Source: Secundilactobacillus silagei JCM 19001
GTDB taxonomy: Bacteria; Bacillota; Bacilli; Lactobacillales; Lactobacillaceae
Assembly: GCF_002217945.1 (NCBI RefSeq)
Contig: NZ_BCMG01000002.1
Span: 186,001-250,000, forward strand
Length of the DNA: 64,000 nt
Direction of reading: 5' to 3'
Each line of letters opens with the position of its first letter. The stretch's first letter is position 1. Made by a program: the position numbers and the translations under genes. Shown one piece after another: positions 25,769 to 33,379 of the stretch. The notes beneath the pieces were generated by a model. That model was given only the letters and a program-made list of their open reading frames with translations. It was not told where the DNA came from and searched no databases.

Positions 25769-26551
25769 ATGGTGAATTTGTTGACGGTCCCTGGCGCATT
25801 TAACGTGCGTGACCTAGGTGGTATCTTGGGCCGGGACAATCGAAAAATTATTAACCATAAATTGATTCGTGCTGGGTACTTATCGGATATTAACGAGACG
25901 GGGAATCAAAACCTGTTAAATTATGGGGTGAAAACGATCATTGATCTGCGTTCACCAGATGAGGTGACGACTTATCCCGATAAGATATCCTCTGAATTTA
26001 ACTATCTTAAAGTTCCTATTTTTCCCGACGATGTCACGGCTAGTACGTCGACATTGGATGAAATTAATACTCGATACGCTCGCGATTCGGAGTATGGCTA
26101 CGAGCGTATGTTGCAATCATATCGGAGGATGGTAATTGATCCGCACGCAATTTGTGGCTATCGTGCATTCTTTCAAGCAATCCTTGATCATCGAGCTGAC
26201 GGCGGGATTTTATTTCACTGCTCAGCTGGAAAGGATCGGACAGGCATCTGCAGCTATTTGCTTTTGGCAGTACTGGGAGTGAATCCTCAGCGGAACCTGC
26301 AGGATTACCTAGACAGCAATCCCGCTTCGAAAGACCGTATCAACTCGCGGATGCAAGAAGCTAAAAGTAAGCAGCTAGGACAGTGTTTTGTGACTTCTAT
26401 ACATGATTTAGCTGTTGTCAGTTTGGATTACATTGAACAACCGCTGTCGCTGATCAACTACGAATTCGGTGGTATGACCGCTTTTATTAAAGATGAGATC
26501 GGACTTAGTGACTCTGATATCAACGCGATATGCGATGCATTTTTAAAATGA
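25769..26551 (+). CDS. Tyrosine-protein phosphatase (Y_phosphatase3/LipA-like family)
   Basis: The 260-residue protein has the CX5R active site HCSAGKDRTG near residues 150-159 and the family's opening FNVRDLGGI together with IIDLRSPDEV. It belongs to the bacterial tyrosine/dual-specificity phosphatases, which may also act on phosphoinositides. It starts at ATG 25769, three bases after the OYE gene, so the two are translationally coupled. Its role in a glycerol/propanediol locus is unknown; it may be a passenger of the oxidoreductase gene. Confidence 0.85.
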   Translation: MVNLLTVPGAFNVRDLGGILGRDNRKIINHKLIRAGYLSDINETGNQNLLNYGVKTIIDLRSPDEVTTYPDKISSEFNYLKVPIFPDDVTASTSTLDEINTRYARDSEYGYERMLQSYRRMVIDPHAICGYRAFFQAILDHRADGGILFHCSAGKDRTGICSYLLLAVLGVNPQRNLQDYLDSNPASKDRINSRMQEAKSKQLGQCFVTSIHDLAVVSLDYIEQPLSLINYEFGGMTAFIKDEIGLSDSDINAICDAFLK

Positions 26552-26595
26552 TTAGTTGTTGGATTAGTAACTAGACTAAGAAACGTGGTGAAAAC

Positions 26596-27306
26596 ATGAA
26601 TGGTTTTATTGGAGAGTTTTTCGGGACAATGGTCCTGATTACACTTGGTGCAGGTACCGGTGCCAGTTTTAACTTGAACAAAGCTTATGCTCAAGGTGCA
26701 AACTGGCTGTATGTATCTCTTTCCTGGGGTCTGGCTGTAACCATGGGTGTTTATACTGCTGGTGTTTTGGGGTCTGACGGACACCTTAACCCTGCAGTAA
26801 CAATTGGTTTTGCTTGTGCTGGATTGTTTAAGTGGAGCTTAGTTATTCCTTATCTTCTGGGACAATTTTTAGGCGCCTTTGTTGGGGCGGCAATTGTGAT
26901 AGTTCACTTTTATCCGCACTTTAAGGCAACTAAGACGGAAGAGGAAGGTAACCAAGTCGGGATCTTCGCTACTGTACCTGCAATCAACGCACCAATCTGG
27001 AACTTCTTATCAGAAGTTATTGCAACGTTCTTCTTTGTTTTTATCCTCCTGAACTTGGGTAACTTTACTCAAGGTCTCAAGCCGCTGATTGTTGGGTTAG
27101 TCATTACCGTCGTTGGTACTGCTCTTGGTAGTACTACCGGATTCGCCTTGAACCCAGCTCGTGACTGGGGTCCACGGTTTGCATACACGGTTTTGCCTGT
27201 TCCTAACCGTGGGCGCACACACTGGGAATATGCATGGGTTCCAATGTGCGGACCACTTGTTGGTGGTATTATTGCCTCATTACTCGAAGTTTCTTTAACT
27301 AAATAG
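26596..27306 (+). CDS. pduF: Glycerol/propanediol diffusion facilitator (aquaglyceroporin)
   Basis: A 236-residue MIP-family channel with six membrane helices and both pore motifs: NPAV in HLNPAVTIGFA and NPARD in ALNPARDWGPRF. The aspartate after the second NPAR is typical of glycerol-conducting GlpF-type channels rather than water-only aquaporins. ATG 26596... the protein is preceded by GTGGTGAAAAC. Placement in the pdu operon suggests it imports glycerol or 1,2-propanediol for the dehydratase. Confidence 0.9.
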   Translation: MNGFIGEFFGTMVLITLGAGTGASFNLNKAYAQGANWLYVSLSWGLAVTMGVYTAGVLGSDGHLNPAVTIGFACAGLFKWSLVIPYLLGQFLGAFVGAAIVIVHFYPHFKATKTEEEGNQVGIFATVPAINAPIWNFLSEVIATFFFVFILLNLGNFTQGLKPLIVGLVITVVGTALGSTTGFALNPARDWGPRFAYTVLPVPNRGRTHWEYAWVPMCGPLVGGIIASLLEVSLTK

Positions 27307-27342
27307 CAATTTATATCACTTATTTACAGAATTAGGTTTAAA

Positions 27343-27373
27343 AAATGCATTCACATTAACTGTGGATGCATTT
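27343..27373 (+). terminator. Hairpin after the facilitator gene
   Basis: AAATGCATTCACA and TGTGGATGCATTT form a 13-base stem with one G-U pair and a five-base loop, followed by an A/T-rich but not pure T tail. It is probably a partial terminator between the facilitator gene and pduV, 40 bases before pduV. Confidence 0.55.
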
Positions 27374-27413
27374 ATTATTATCTATATAAACGTCATTATT
27401 TGGAGGCAGAAAA

Positions 27414-27890
27414 ATGGGTAAACGACCAATGTTTGTAGGTCCGATTGGGTGCGGTAAGACTTCCCTTATTCAGCGCTTAACGGACCAGACGTACCATTAC
27501 AATAAGACGCAATCAATTGAATATATTCAAGACTACATTGATACGCCAGGTGAGTTCATTGAACACCGGAGAATGTACACCAACATTGCTACTACCGGAA
27601 TGGAAGCCAGTGTGATCGTGATTATTCAAGCGGTCAACGATAGCCGGCTGATTTTTCCTGAAGGCTTCTCCACCATGTTCAGCAGTCCGGCAATCGGGGT
27701 CGTTAATAAGATCGACTTGATCGATAATGATACCAAGTCAGCGGATTTTCAGCGTGTAGCTGGTCAGTTGAAGCGCGCGGGTGCCACAACAATTGTTCCG
27801 GTATCGGCTTTAAAGGCCACCAATATTGACCAATTGTCACAGCAGATTCATGCGCACTTAACGTCCAAAGATTGGGATGTTAAGCAATAA
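27414..27890 (+). CDS. pduV: PduV/EutP-family GTPase
   Basis: A 158-residue small GTPase associated with the outer surface of the microcompartment in enterobacteria. The P-loop GPIGCGKTSL is at residues 9-18, a G3-type DTPGE is near 43-47, the G4 motif is NKID (VVNKIDLID), and VSALK is the G5-like block. A TTTGGAGG site precedes the ATG. It is the last gene of the operon and convergent with the regulator gene. Confidence 0.92.
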   Translation: MGKRPMFVGPIGCGKTSLIQRLTDQTYHYNKTQSIEYIQDYIDTPGEFIEHRRMYTNIATTGMEASVIVIIQAVNDSRLIFPEGFSTMFSSPAIGVVNKIDLIDNDTKSADFQRVAGQLKRAGATTIVPVSALKATNIDQLSQQIHAHLTSKDWDVKQ

Positions 27891-27949
27891 AAGATAAAAA
27901 ACGAAAGCTAATTTTCTGAACGGAAATTAGCCTTCGTTTTTTATCTTTT
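27889..27949. terminator. Bidirectional terminator between pduV and the pocR-like gene
   Basis: Two 26-base arms (27889-27914 and 27924-27949) form a long stem with one mismatch and a nine-base loop. Runs of A and T at both ends allow function on both strands. It begins at the pduV stop codon and ends three bases before the stop of the convergent gene. Confidence 0.9.
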
Positions 27950-27952
27950 AAG

Positions 27953-29056
27953 TTATAGACGACCTAGGTCCGTATAGATCCACTGAATCTCTGCAATACT
28001 GTCAATCTTAATTTGATTGGCTGATTCAGTTGGCTGATTGCCGTCAACGGTGAACAGCCAGCCCCGATTTTCGGTTGAATCGGTTAGGCCGTCGATACTG
28101 TTGACGTACAAAAAGTCGTTTGCCGTTTGGTAAAAGAAATCAATTTTTTTATCTTTAAAGTAGCGTTTGGAAACGTCGAACACGGTATCGTCTTCGCTCC
28201 AGCTAACGACGTGGGGAATCGTGAAGATTTTAGTGGTGGCCGCGTGACGCCGTCTGAATAATGATGGCGTTGTGCCCGCCATTTTTTTGAACGTTTTGGT
28301 AAAGTAGCTGGTTTGAGAAAAACCAACGTCGTTTGCGATAATGTTTACTGGCCGCGTTGACAGGGCTAAAAGCTCCTTGGCCTTAGCAATCTTAAGGTGG
28401 TTGATATAGTCGATAAACGTAATGTTGAGGTACTTTTTAAATAATCGGCTAAGGTATGATGGCGATAAGTAAACGCGGTTAGAAACCTCATTTAATGACA
28501 ATGGTTTCGTAATGTTTTTGACCACGTAGGCATTGGCCTTTTTTAAACTGGTAAAGGACTCGGTATAATCATTTTCCAGGTGTTCTGCCACTGGATTAGG
28601 ATTCGTTTCATCAAAGTTATGGTACTGCGGCGATATTTTCAACAGGATACTGAGGTAATTAATGTGGTTGAATTCCTGAGTGTTCAGCGAATCAAGAACG
28701 CTGGTATGAACGCCGTGCTCGGGCTCACTATCAAAGACTTCTTCAAAGATATTGGTAATGTAATCTTTAGATAATTTCACCCGTTGCTGTGAGATCTTTG
28801 CAGAATTACACAGGATGAAGCCGGAAAATTTATAGTCTAAGATTACGGGAAAAATGGTGTAATTAATAAATTCGTGGATGTCTAATTGCAACTGAATCTG
28901 TTTTTCATCTGTATAGACGTGATCGTGGTGCACTAAAACCCCCGAAAGACTATAGTATAGGGCATCGATTTGAGTAATATCTGAAAACGACTGTAAATAA
29001 CTGCCTAGACTCCTATATTGGGAGAGTGAAGGCTTATCCAAAAGAACCTCTTTCAT
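27953..29056 (-). CDS. pocR: PocR/AraC-type activator of the pdu/cob locus, fused to a C-terminal DUF4430 domain
   Basis: A 367-residue regulator. Residues about 5-125 resemble the PocR sensory domain; residues about 175-272 are an AraC DNA-binding domain with two helix-turn-helix units (LSLNEVSNRVYLSPSYLSRL and VNIIANDVGFSQTSYFTKTF). AraC domains usually end the protein, but here about 90 more residues follow. Residues 278-367 contain TVFDVSKRYF, FLYVNSIDGL, NRGWLFTVDGNQP and EIQWIYTDLG, the pattern of DUF4430, the transcobalamin C-terminal-like beta domain known mostly from bacterial surface proteins. It is convergent with pduV. It likely activates pdu and cob genes in response to diol/glycerol and possibly a corrinoid (inference). 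Confidence 0.88.
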   Translation of the reverse strand: MKEVLLDKPSLSQYRSLGSYLQSFSDITQIDALYYSLSGVLVHHDHVYTDEKQIQLQLDIHEFINYTIFPVILDYKFSGFILCNSAKISQQRVKLSKDYITNIFEEVFDSEPEHGVHTSVLDSLNTQEFNHINYLSILLKISPQYHNFDETNPNPVAEHLENDYTESFTSLKKANAYVVKNITKPLSLNEVSNRVYLSPSYLSRLFKKYLNITFIDYINHLKIAKAKELLALSTRPVNIIANDVGFSQTSYFTKTFKKMAGTTPSLFRRRHAATTKIFTIPHVVSWSEDDTVFDVSKRYFKDKKIDFFYQTANDFLYVNSIDGLTDSTENRGWLFTVDGNQPTESANQIKIDSIAEIQWIYTDLGRL

Positions 29057-29126
29057 TGTTTACCCCCCGTAATCTGATTAATAAATCGCTTACACAATTA
29101 ACTATAGCAGAAAAATGTACTAATGG

Positions 29127-29174
29127 ATTGCAAAAAAATGTTATTGCAAAATATTACTAATATTATTTAGTAAT
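29127..29174 (-). promoter_or_regulatory. Direct repeats and palindrome upstream of the pocR-like gene
   Basis: Two exact copies of ATTGCAAAA (29127-29135 and 29143-29151) lie 16 bases apart, followed by the palindrome ATTACTAA-N6-TTAGTAAT (29153-29174). On the minus strand they precede a TATAGT box (about 29100-29105) that could be the -10 of the regulator gene. Direct repeats at this spacing are usual for AraC-family sites. A similar ATGCAAAAA occurs at 13513-13521 in the pduA promoter. Autoregulation is an inference. Confidence 0.45.
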
Positions 29175-29240
29175 CAGTAACACTATTTTGCGAATTAAGA
29201 CGATTTGTTACACAAATCACAAATAAAAGTAGCATTTTGT

Positions 29241-30746
29241 CTAATCTATATCATTTGTGTATTCTCTAACGGCCCGGATTGCACGCTGCCAACCACGGTA
29301 AAGCTTGCGTCTGCGCGTTTGCGGCATTTCAGGGGTAAACAGTTTGCCCTGTCCTGAATGACGCTTGATCTCATCGAGGTCGTCCCAAAAGCCAACTGCT
29401 AGCCCGGTTAGGAAGCCGACACCCCGTAGATCCGCATCGGAAGTATTTTGACGATAAATATCGATACCGGAGATATTAGATTGAAATTGAATCAGGTAGT
29501 TATTGGTTGAAACACCGCCGTTAACGTAAAGATTGCGAACATCAAGTTTAGTGTCATTTTTCATACTATAAATGATATCAGTGGTCTGATACGCAATTGA
29601 TTCCAGCGTTGCCCGAATATAGTCATACTTGGTGGTTTTTTGAGTGATGCCAAAGGACGCACCATTGGCGTTGGGATCCCAGTACGGCGCGCTGAGACCG
29701 GTAAAAGCCGGAACCACGTAGAGTCGTCCGTCATCGGCTGACTGATCAGCCATTGAAGCAGCGTCTTCGATATTATCGATCATTTCCAGGCCGTTTTTTA
29801 GCCACTCCATGGCGGCACCGGCGACAAAGATACTGCCTTCAAGGGCGTAGGTCACCTTGCCATCGATCCCATAGGCGATGGTGGACAGCAGATTACGATC
29901 AGAGAGCTTAATGTCCGAGCCAGTATTCATGATGATGAAAGCGCCAGTGCCATACGTACCGACCACGTCACCAGGGTTGGTACAGAAGCGACCAAAGAGG
30001 GCGGCCTGCTGATCGCCAGCAATACCGGCAATTGGAATTTTGGCATTAAAGAACGTCTTTTCATCAGTGTAGCCGTAAATCTCTGAGTTGGACTTTACCT
30101 CAGGCAGCAGTTCTTTAGGAATGTTAAACAGGGTCAAAAGATCTTGATCCCATTCCAGCGTTTCAATGTTAAACAACATGGTCCGGCTAGCGTTGGTGTA
30201 GTCCGTAACATGGACGTGACCGTTAGTTAACTTCCAAATGATCCACGTATCCAAAGTGCCAAACAAAAGGTCACCTTGTTCGGCTTGACGCTGGGCACCC
30301 TCCACGTTTGACAATAGCCAAGTGATTTTGGTAGCTGAGAAATAGGAATCGATGAAGAGACCGGTTTTTTCGTGGATCATATTGGAATAACCGCTGCTGA
30401 TCAGTTTTTTAGCAATGTCTTCCGTCTGCCGCGATTCCCACACCAGCGCACGGTGAATCGGTTTGCCGGTGTGCCGGTTCCAAATGATGGTCGTTTCACG
30501 CTGATTTGAAATACCGATACCCGCAATGTTGACGGGCTTTATTTTGCCCATAATTAAAATATTAGTGATGCAGGATAATAGGTTGCGCCAGATCTCCTCA
30601 GGATCTTCCTCGGACCAGCCGGGATGAGGAGAAAAGTGCGTAATTGGCTTTTGTTCTGTGGAGACGCTGTTACAGTCATGATCCAGTAAAGTTGCTGAAA
30701 CGTTCGACGTACCAACATCTAACGACAGGATATAACGATCAGTCAT
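29241..30746 (-). CDS. glpK: Glycerol kinase-like FGGY kinase with atypical N-terminal loop
   Basis: A 501-residue FGGY-family kinase, best matched to glycerol kinase. The glycerol-site residues are present: Arg-Glu in SNQRETT, Trp in LVWESRQT, Tyr in SYFSATK, and Asp in GIAGDQQAAL. The ATP-side block GTYGTGAFIIMNTG is also standard. The first phosphate loop reads LDVGTSNVSATLL, where ordinary glycerol kinases have DQGTTSSR, and VWES replaces VWQ. It could be a diverged paralogue with altered regulation or substrate. AAGGAGG precedes the ATG. The gene lies upstream of pocR on the same strand. Confidence 0.85.
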   Translation of the reverse strand: MTDRYILSLDVGTSNVSATLLDHDCNSVSTEQKPITHFSPHPGWSEEDPEEIWRNLLSCITNILIMGKIKPVNIAGIGISNQRETTIIWNRHTGKPIHRALVWESRQTEDIAKKLISSGYSNMIHEKTGLFIDSYFSATKITWLLSNVEGAQRQAEQGDLLFGTLDTWIIWKLTNGHVHVTDYTNASRTMLFNIETLEWDQDLLTLFNIPKELLPEVKSNSEIYGYTDEKTFFNAKIPIAGIAGDQQAALFGRFCTNPGDVVGTYGTGAFIIMNTGSDIKLSDRNLLSTIAYGIDGKVTYALEGSIFVAGAAMEWLKNGLEMIDNIEDAASMADQSADDGRLYVVPAFTGLSAPYWDPNANGASFGITQKTTKYDYIRATLESIAYQTTDIIYSMKNDTKLDVRNLYVNGGVSTNNYLIQFQSNISGIDIYRQNTSDADLRGVGFLTGLAVGFWDDLDEIKRHSGQGKLFTPEMPQTRRRKLYRGWQRAIRAVREYTNDID

Positions 30747-31074
30747 CGTTAAGTCCTCCTTCCAGGATGTTCACTCGTTATTTAGTGAAAATAGTCTACA
30801 AACAAGGATACCATATTGATAAAGTATTTTAATGAGCAATGTACATAAACCTGTTAAAAAAAGACTAAAATAACACCGTAAAACAAGATAGTATCGAAGC
30901 TTATTTAAATATTAGTAATTTTTGTTCGTAAAGTGCTAATTTAACCGCACTATTTTGCCATCAACTAAATGTTAACGCAATTTTTTACATTGGAAGCGCT
31001 TTTTTAGATTTATTGTTAAATGATGCCGTCCTCGTGATACGATGGTTGCAGAAATTATTTTAGGAGGCGGGGGA
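30747..31074 (+). promoter_or_regulatory. Divergent intergenic region with cre-like site
   Basis: This 328-base region, between the kinase gene (-) and the DUF3290 gene (+), holds no gene. TGGAAGCGCTTTTT at 30991-31004 resembles a catabolite-responsive element, including the central CG. Its distance from both genes leaves open which it controls. Near 30806-30836 the segment ATTGATAAAGTATTTTAATG resembles AAAAAGTATCAATATTG of the pduA promoter in part, and could be a shared regulator site. The DUF3290 gene has the strong site TAGGAGGC. Confidence 0.5.
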
Positions 31075-31533
31075 ATGACCTTTTATACTTATGGTTATTT
31101 AACACATCAAAACTATTCTGGCACAGCATTGAGAATTGGACTGATTATCGTGCTATTGCTGACGGCGTTCTTTGTCCTGTTCCGGTACCTGCGTAACCGG
31201 ACGTTAGTTAAGTATCGTGATCTCTCAGTTATTTTACTGATGGCTAGTGCGTTAGTGATTGGCTTTCAGTTCCAGTCGTATTCCACACTGCGCGCTAATC
31301 AGAGCAAAACTTCCACAGTGGTGGGGGTTCTCAAAACGGTCGCTAAACGTAATCATGTTGCACCGCAAAATTTGCAGACTAACGCCACAGCGGTGAACGA
31401 CCAGATGCTGATTCGAAACGCGAAAACTCATCAGTACTATCGGGTACTCTATAACAGCGATTCGGCCAGTTTTATTACTGAAAAACTATCAGTCCAGATG
31501 AACCAGACAAAAATTAAAGTGGTAGGTGATTAA
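31075..31533 (+). CDS. DUF3290 family membrane protein
   Basis: The 152-residue protein, from ATG 31075 after TAGGAGGCGGGGGA, has two membrane helices (about residues 20-42 and 52-72) and an external C-terminal domain. DUF3290 genes are regularly paired with DUF421/YetF genes in lactobacilli and other Firmicutes, as here, with the stop of one next to the start of the other. No biochemical role is established to my knowledge. Confidence 0.85.
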   Translation: MTFYTYGYLTHQNYSGTALRIGLIIVLLLTAFFVLFRYLRNRTLVKYRDLSVILLMASALVIGFQFQSYSTLRANQSKTSTVVGVLKTVAKRNHVAPQNLQTNATAVNDQMLIRNAKTHQYYRVLYNSDSASFITEKLSVQMNQTKIKVVGD

Positions 31534-31534
31534 T

Positions 31535-32173
31535 ATGTTTACATACGGGGATATCTTGGTTAAGTTATTTGTCGGTTTCCTGTTTATCGTGGTGCTGATC
31601 AACCTGATGGGCAAGACGAATTTGGCACCCGTTTCCGCCATGGATCAGGTGCAAAACTACGTGCTTGGTGGCATTGTCGGCGGGGTACTGTTCAATCCCA
31701 ACATGACGTTGATTCAGTTCATCATGGTGCTTTTGATCTGGTCGTTAATGATCCTGATCATGCGGTACCTGACGATTCACAGTCAGCGCGTGCAGAAGTT
31801 CCTGAACGGTGAACCGGTGACGATCATTCGCAACGGTGAGATACTGGTGGATAATTGTTTGAAAGCTAATTTATCGGCTAAGGACGTGGCGCTTAAATTA
31901 CGGACGGCTGGGGTGGTCGATGTTTCCTTAGTCAAGCGGGCCATTTTGGAACAGTCCGGTGCGCTGACGGTGATCCATCAGGGCGATACCAACGTCAAGT
32001 TCCCAGTGATCACGGATGGCACCGTGGATATGGACGTGCTGGATCTGATGGGCAAGGATGTCGACTGGTTAGATGAGAACCTGAGACGGCAAGGCGTTGA
32101 TAGTGTGAAGGACGTTTATTTAGCCGAATTCCGCAATAATCAGTTAGTCATCTCAGGATATCGAAAAGCGTGA
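31535..32173 (+). CDS. DUF421 (YetF/YcaP-like) membrane protein
   Basis: A 212-residue protein with three N-terminal membrane helices and a cytoplasmic domain containing PVTIIRNGEILVDNCLKANL and VSLVKRAILEQSGALTVI, typical of YetF-type proteins. I start at ATG 31535, five bases after TAGGTGA; a GTG at 31526 overlaps the previous gene. It probably forms a complex with the upstream DUF3290 protein. It ends at a very long palindromic terminator. Confidence 0.88.
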   Translation: MFTYGDILVKLFVGFLFIVVLINLMGKTNLAPVSAMDQVQNYVLGGIVGGVLFNPNMTLIQFIMVLLIWSLMILIMRYLTIHSQRVQKFLNGEPVTIIRNGEILVDNCLKANLSAKDVALKLRTAGVVDVSLVKRAILEQSGALTVIHQGDTNVKFPVITDGTVDMDVLDLMGKDVDWLDENLRRQGVDSVKDVYLAEFRNNQLVISGYRKA

Positions 32174-32176
32174 AAA

Positions 32177-32242
32177 ATCATGACAAAATACCACCCGATC
32201 GTTAACCAGCTGGTTAGTGATCGGGTGGTATTTTGTCATGAT
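32177..32242. terminator. 66-base near-perfect palindrome acting as a bidirectional terminator
   Basis: The arms are 33 bases each with only two G-T wobble positions and no unpaired loop in the sequence (31 of 33 positions complementary). It separates convergent genes. A and T runs near both ends (ACAAAATA / TATTTTGT) would sit inside the stem rather than after it, so it is longer than a usual intrinsic terminator. Confidence 0.85.
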
Positions 32243-32260
32243 GTAATTTATTGTCGGTAA

Positions 32261-33274
32261 TTACTTTAAATGGAGCATTTTAGCAGCGTTCCCATAAGCA
32301 ATCTTTTCTTGATCTTCTTTGCTTAAATCAGAGTCGGTCAAGAATTTGGCAGAATCCTTGGGGTGGTTGTATGGGTAGTCCAGTGAGTACATCAAGTGGT
32401 CAGCACCCATTTCAGTCATGTCCAGCTGCAGTTGGGCTGGGAAGAACATGCCACTTGGGGTGATGTAGAAGTTATCCCGGTAAGTTTCGCTGATGCTGCG
32501 GTCCAAGTTAACAGTCAGGCCAATGGTTTGATCCATCCGTTCCAAGAAGTTGGGTACCATTTCGCCCCAGTGACCAGTGATGATCTTTAGCTTTGGATGA
32601 CGGTCAAACACACCAGCTAAGATCAACCGGATCATTTGAACACCCAGGTCTTCGTGCCAGCCCCAGCCAGCGCCGGCAAAGGTGAAGGCAGTTAGTTCTG
32701 ACCAGCCCTTGCCTTCGTAGTAGTGTTCGCTGATTTCTTGAGGAATGAAGACGGGATGGAAGTAGAGCGGTACATCCAGTTCTTCAGCCTTAGCCAAAAT
32801 TGGTTCATACATTGGATCGTCAAAGAATTTGCCGTCGTAGTAACCATGGATCATGGCGCCGTTTAAGCCCTTTTCCTTAACCGCCCGTTCCAGCTCAGCG
32901 GCTGCGGCTTCGGGGTCACCAACTGGTAAGGCTGCCCAGCCACCGAAACGGGTCGGGTTAGTGGCAATGGCGTCTGCCATGTCATCGTTAGCCATCTTAC
33001 AAAGATCAATGGCAATCTTTGGATCTAAGTTCTGTGGTGAATCGTCACCGTAACCTAGAATTTGCATTTGAATGTCGTTGTCGTCCATGAATGATAAGCG
33101 CTTTTCCCCAACACTTGTCAGTTCGGTATTATCACGTTGGGTTTTCGCCATAAACCGTTCGATACTGTGATCGTCCGGATTCTTATGGGGATTAACCGGA
33201 GCAGGCATGTAAGGCTTAGCTGCGTCGTTGACCCGTTGTGATTCCCAGTGTTCTTCTAGCGTAATAAATTTCAT
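32261..33274 (-). CDS. Amidohydrolase-family (ACMSD/gamma-resorcylate decarboxylase-like) enzyme
   Basis: A 337-residue TIM-barrel metalloenzyme. The N-terminal metal-ligand pattern EEHW begins at residue 7, PLYFHPVF supplies a histidine, TGHWGEMVPNFLERMDQ is the family's second-histidine block, and SLDYPY has the catalytic aspartate. Relatives decarboxylate dihydroxybenzoates or aminocarboxymuconate semialdehyde non-oxidatively. The exact substrate is unknown. GGGAGGT precedes ATG (33274). A TetR-family gene lies directly upstream on the same strand and may control it. Confidence 0.85.
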   Translation of the reverse strand: MKFITLEEHWESQRVNDAAKPYMPAPVNPHKNPDDHSIERFMAKTQRDNTELTSVGEKRLSFMDDNDIQMQILGYGDDSPQNLDPKIAIDLCKMANDDMADAIATNPTRFGGWAALPVGDPEAAAAELERAVKEKGLNGAMIHGYYDGKFFDDPMYEPILAKAEELDVPLYFHPVFIPQEISEHYYEGKGWSELTAFTFAGAGWGWHEDLGVQMIRLILAGVFDRHPKLKIITGHWGEMVPNFLERMDQTIGLTVNLDRSISETYRDNFYITPSGMFFPAQLQLDMTEMGADHLMYSLDYPYNHPKDSAKFLTDSDLSKEDQEKIAYGNAAKMLHLK

Positions 33275-33321
33275 GTGAATTACCTCCCGCATTTATTGGT
33301 TCCTATTGTAGACGGTCAGTT

Positions 33322-33361
33322 AAAAAAACAACACCCTACTTTGTTGTCAAAATAGGGTGTT
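33322..33361 (-). terminator. Terminator of the TetR gene
   Basis: AACACCCTA and TAGGGTGTT form a nine-base stem (33330-33361). On the minus strand it is followed by GTTGTTTTTTT, a good intrinsic terminator for the TetR gene that ends at 33380. Confidence 0.8.
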
Positions 33362-33379
33362 ATGTCACAGATAATTAAA

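Noticed and set aside
29153-29174. Terminator for the glycerol kinase-like gene at the ATTACTAA palindrome
   Set aside because: The stem is entirely A/T-rich and weak; an operator is as likely, so it is listed only as regulatory sequence.
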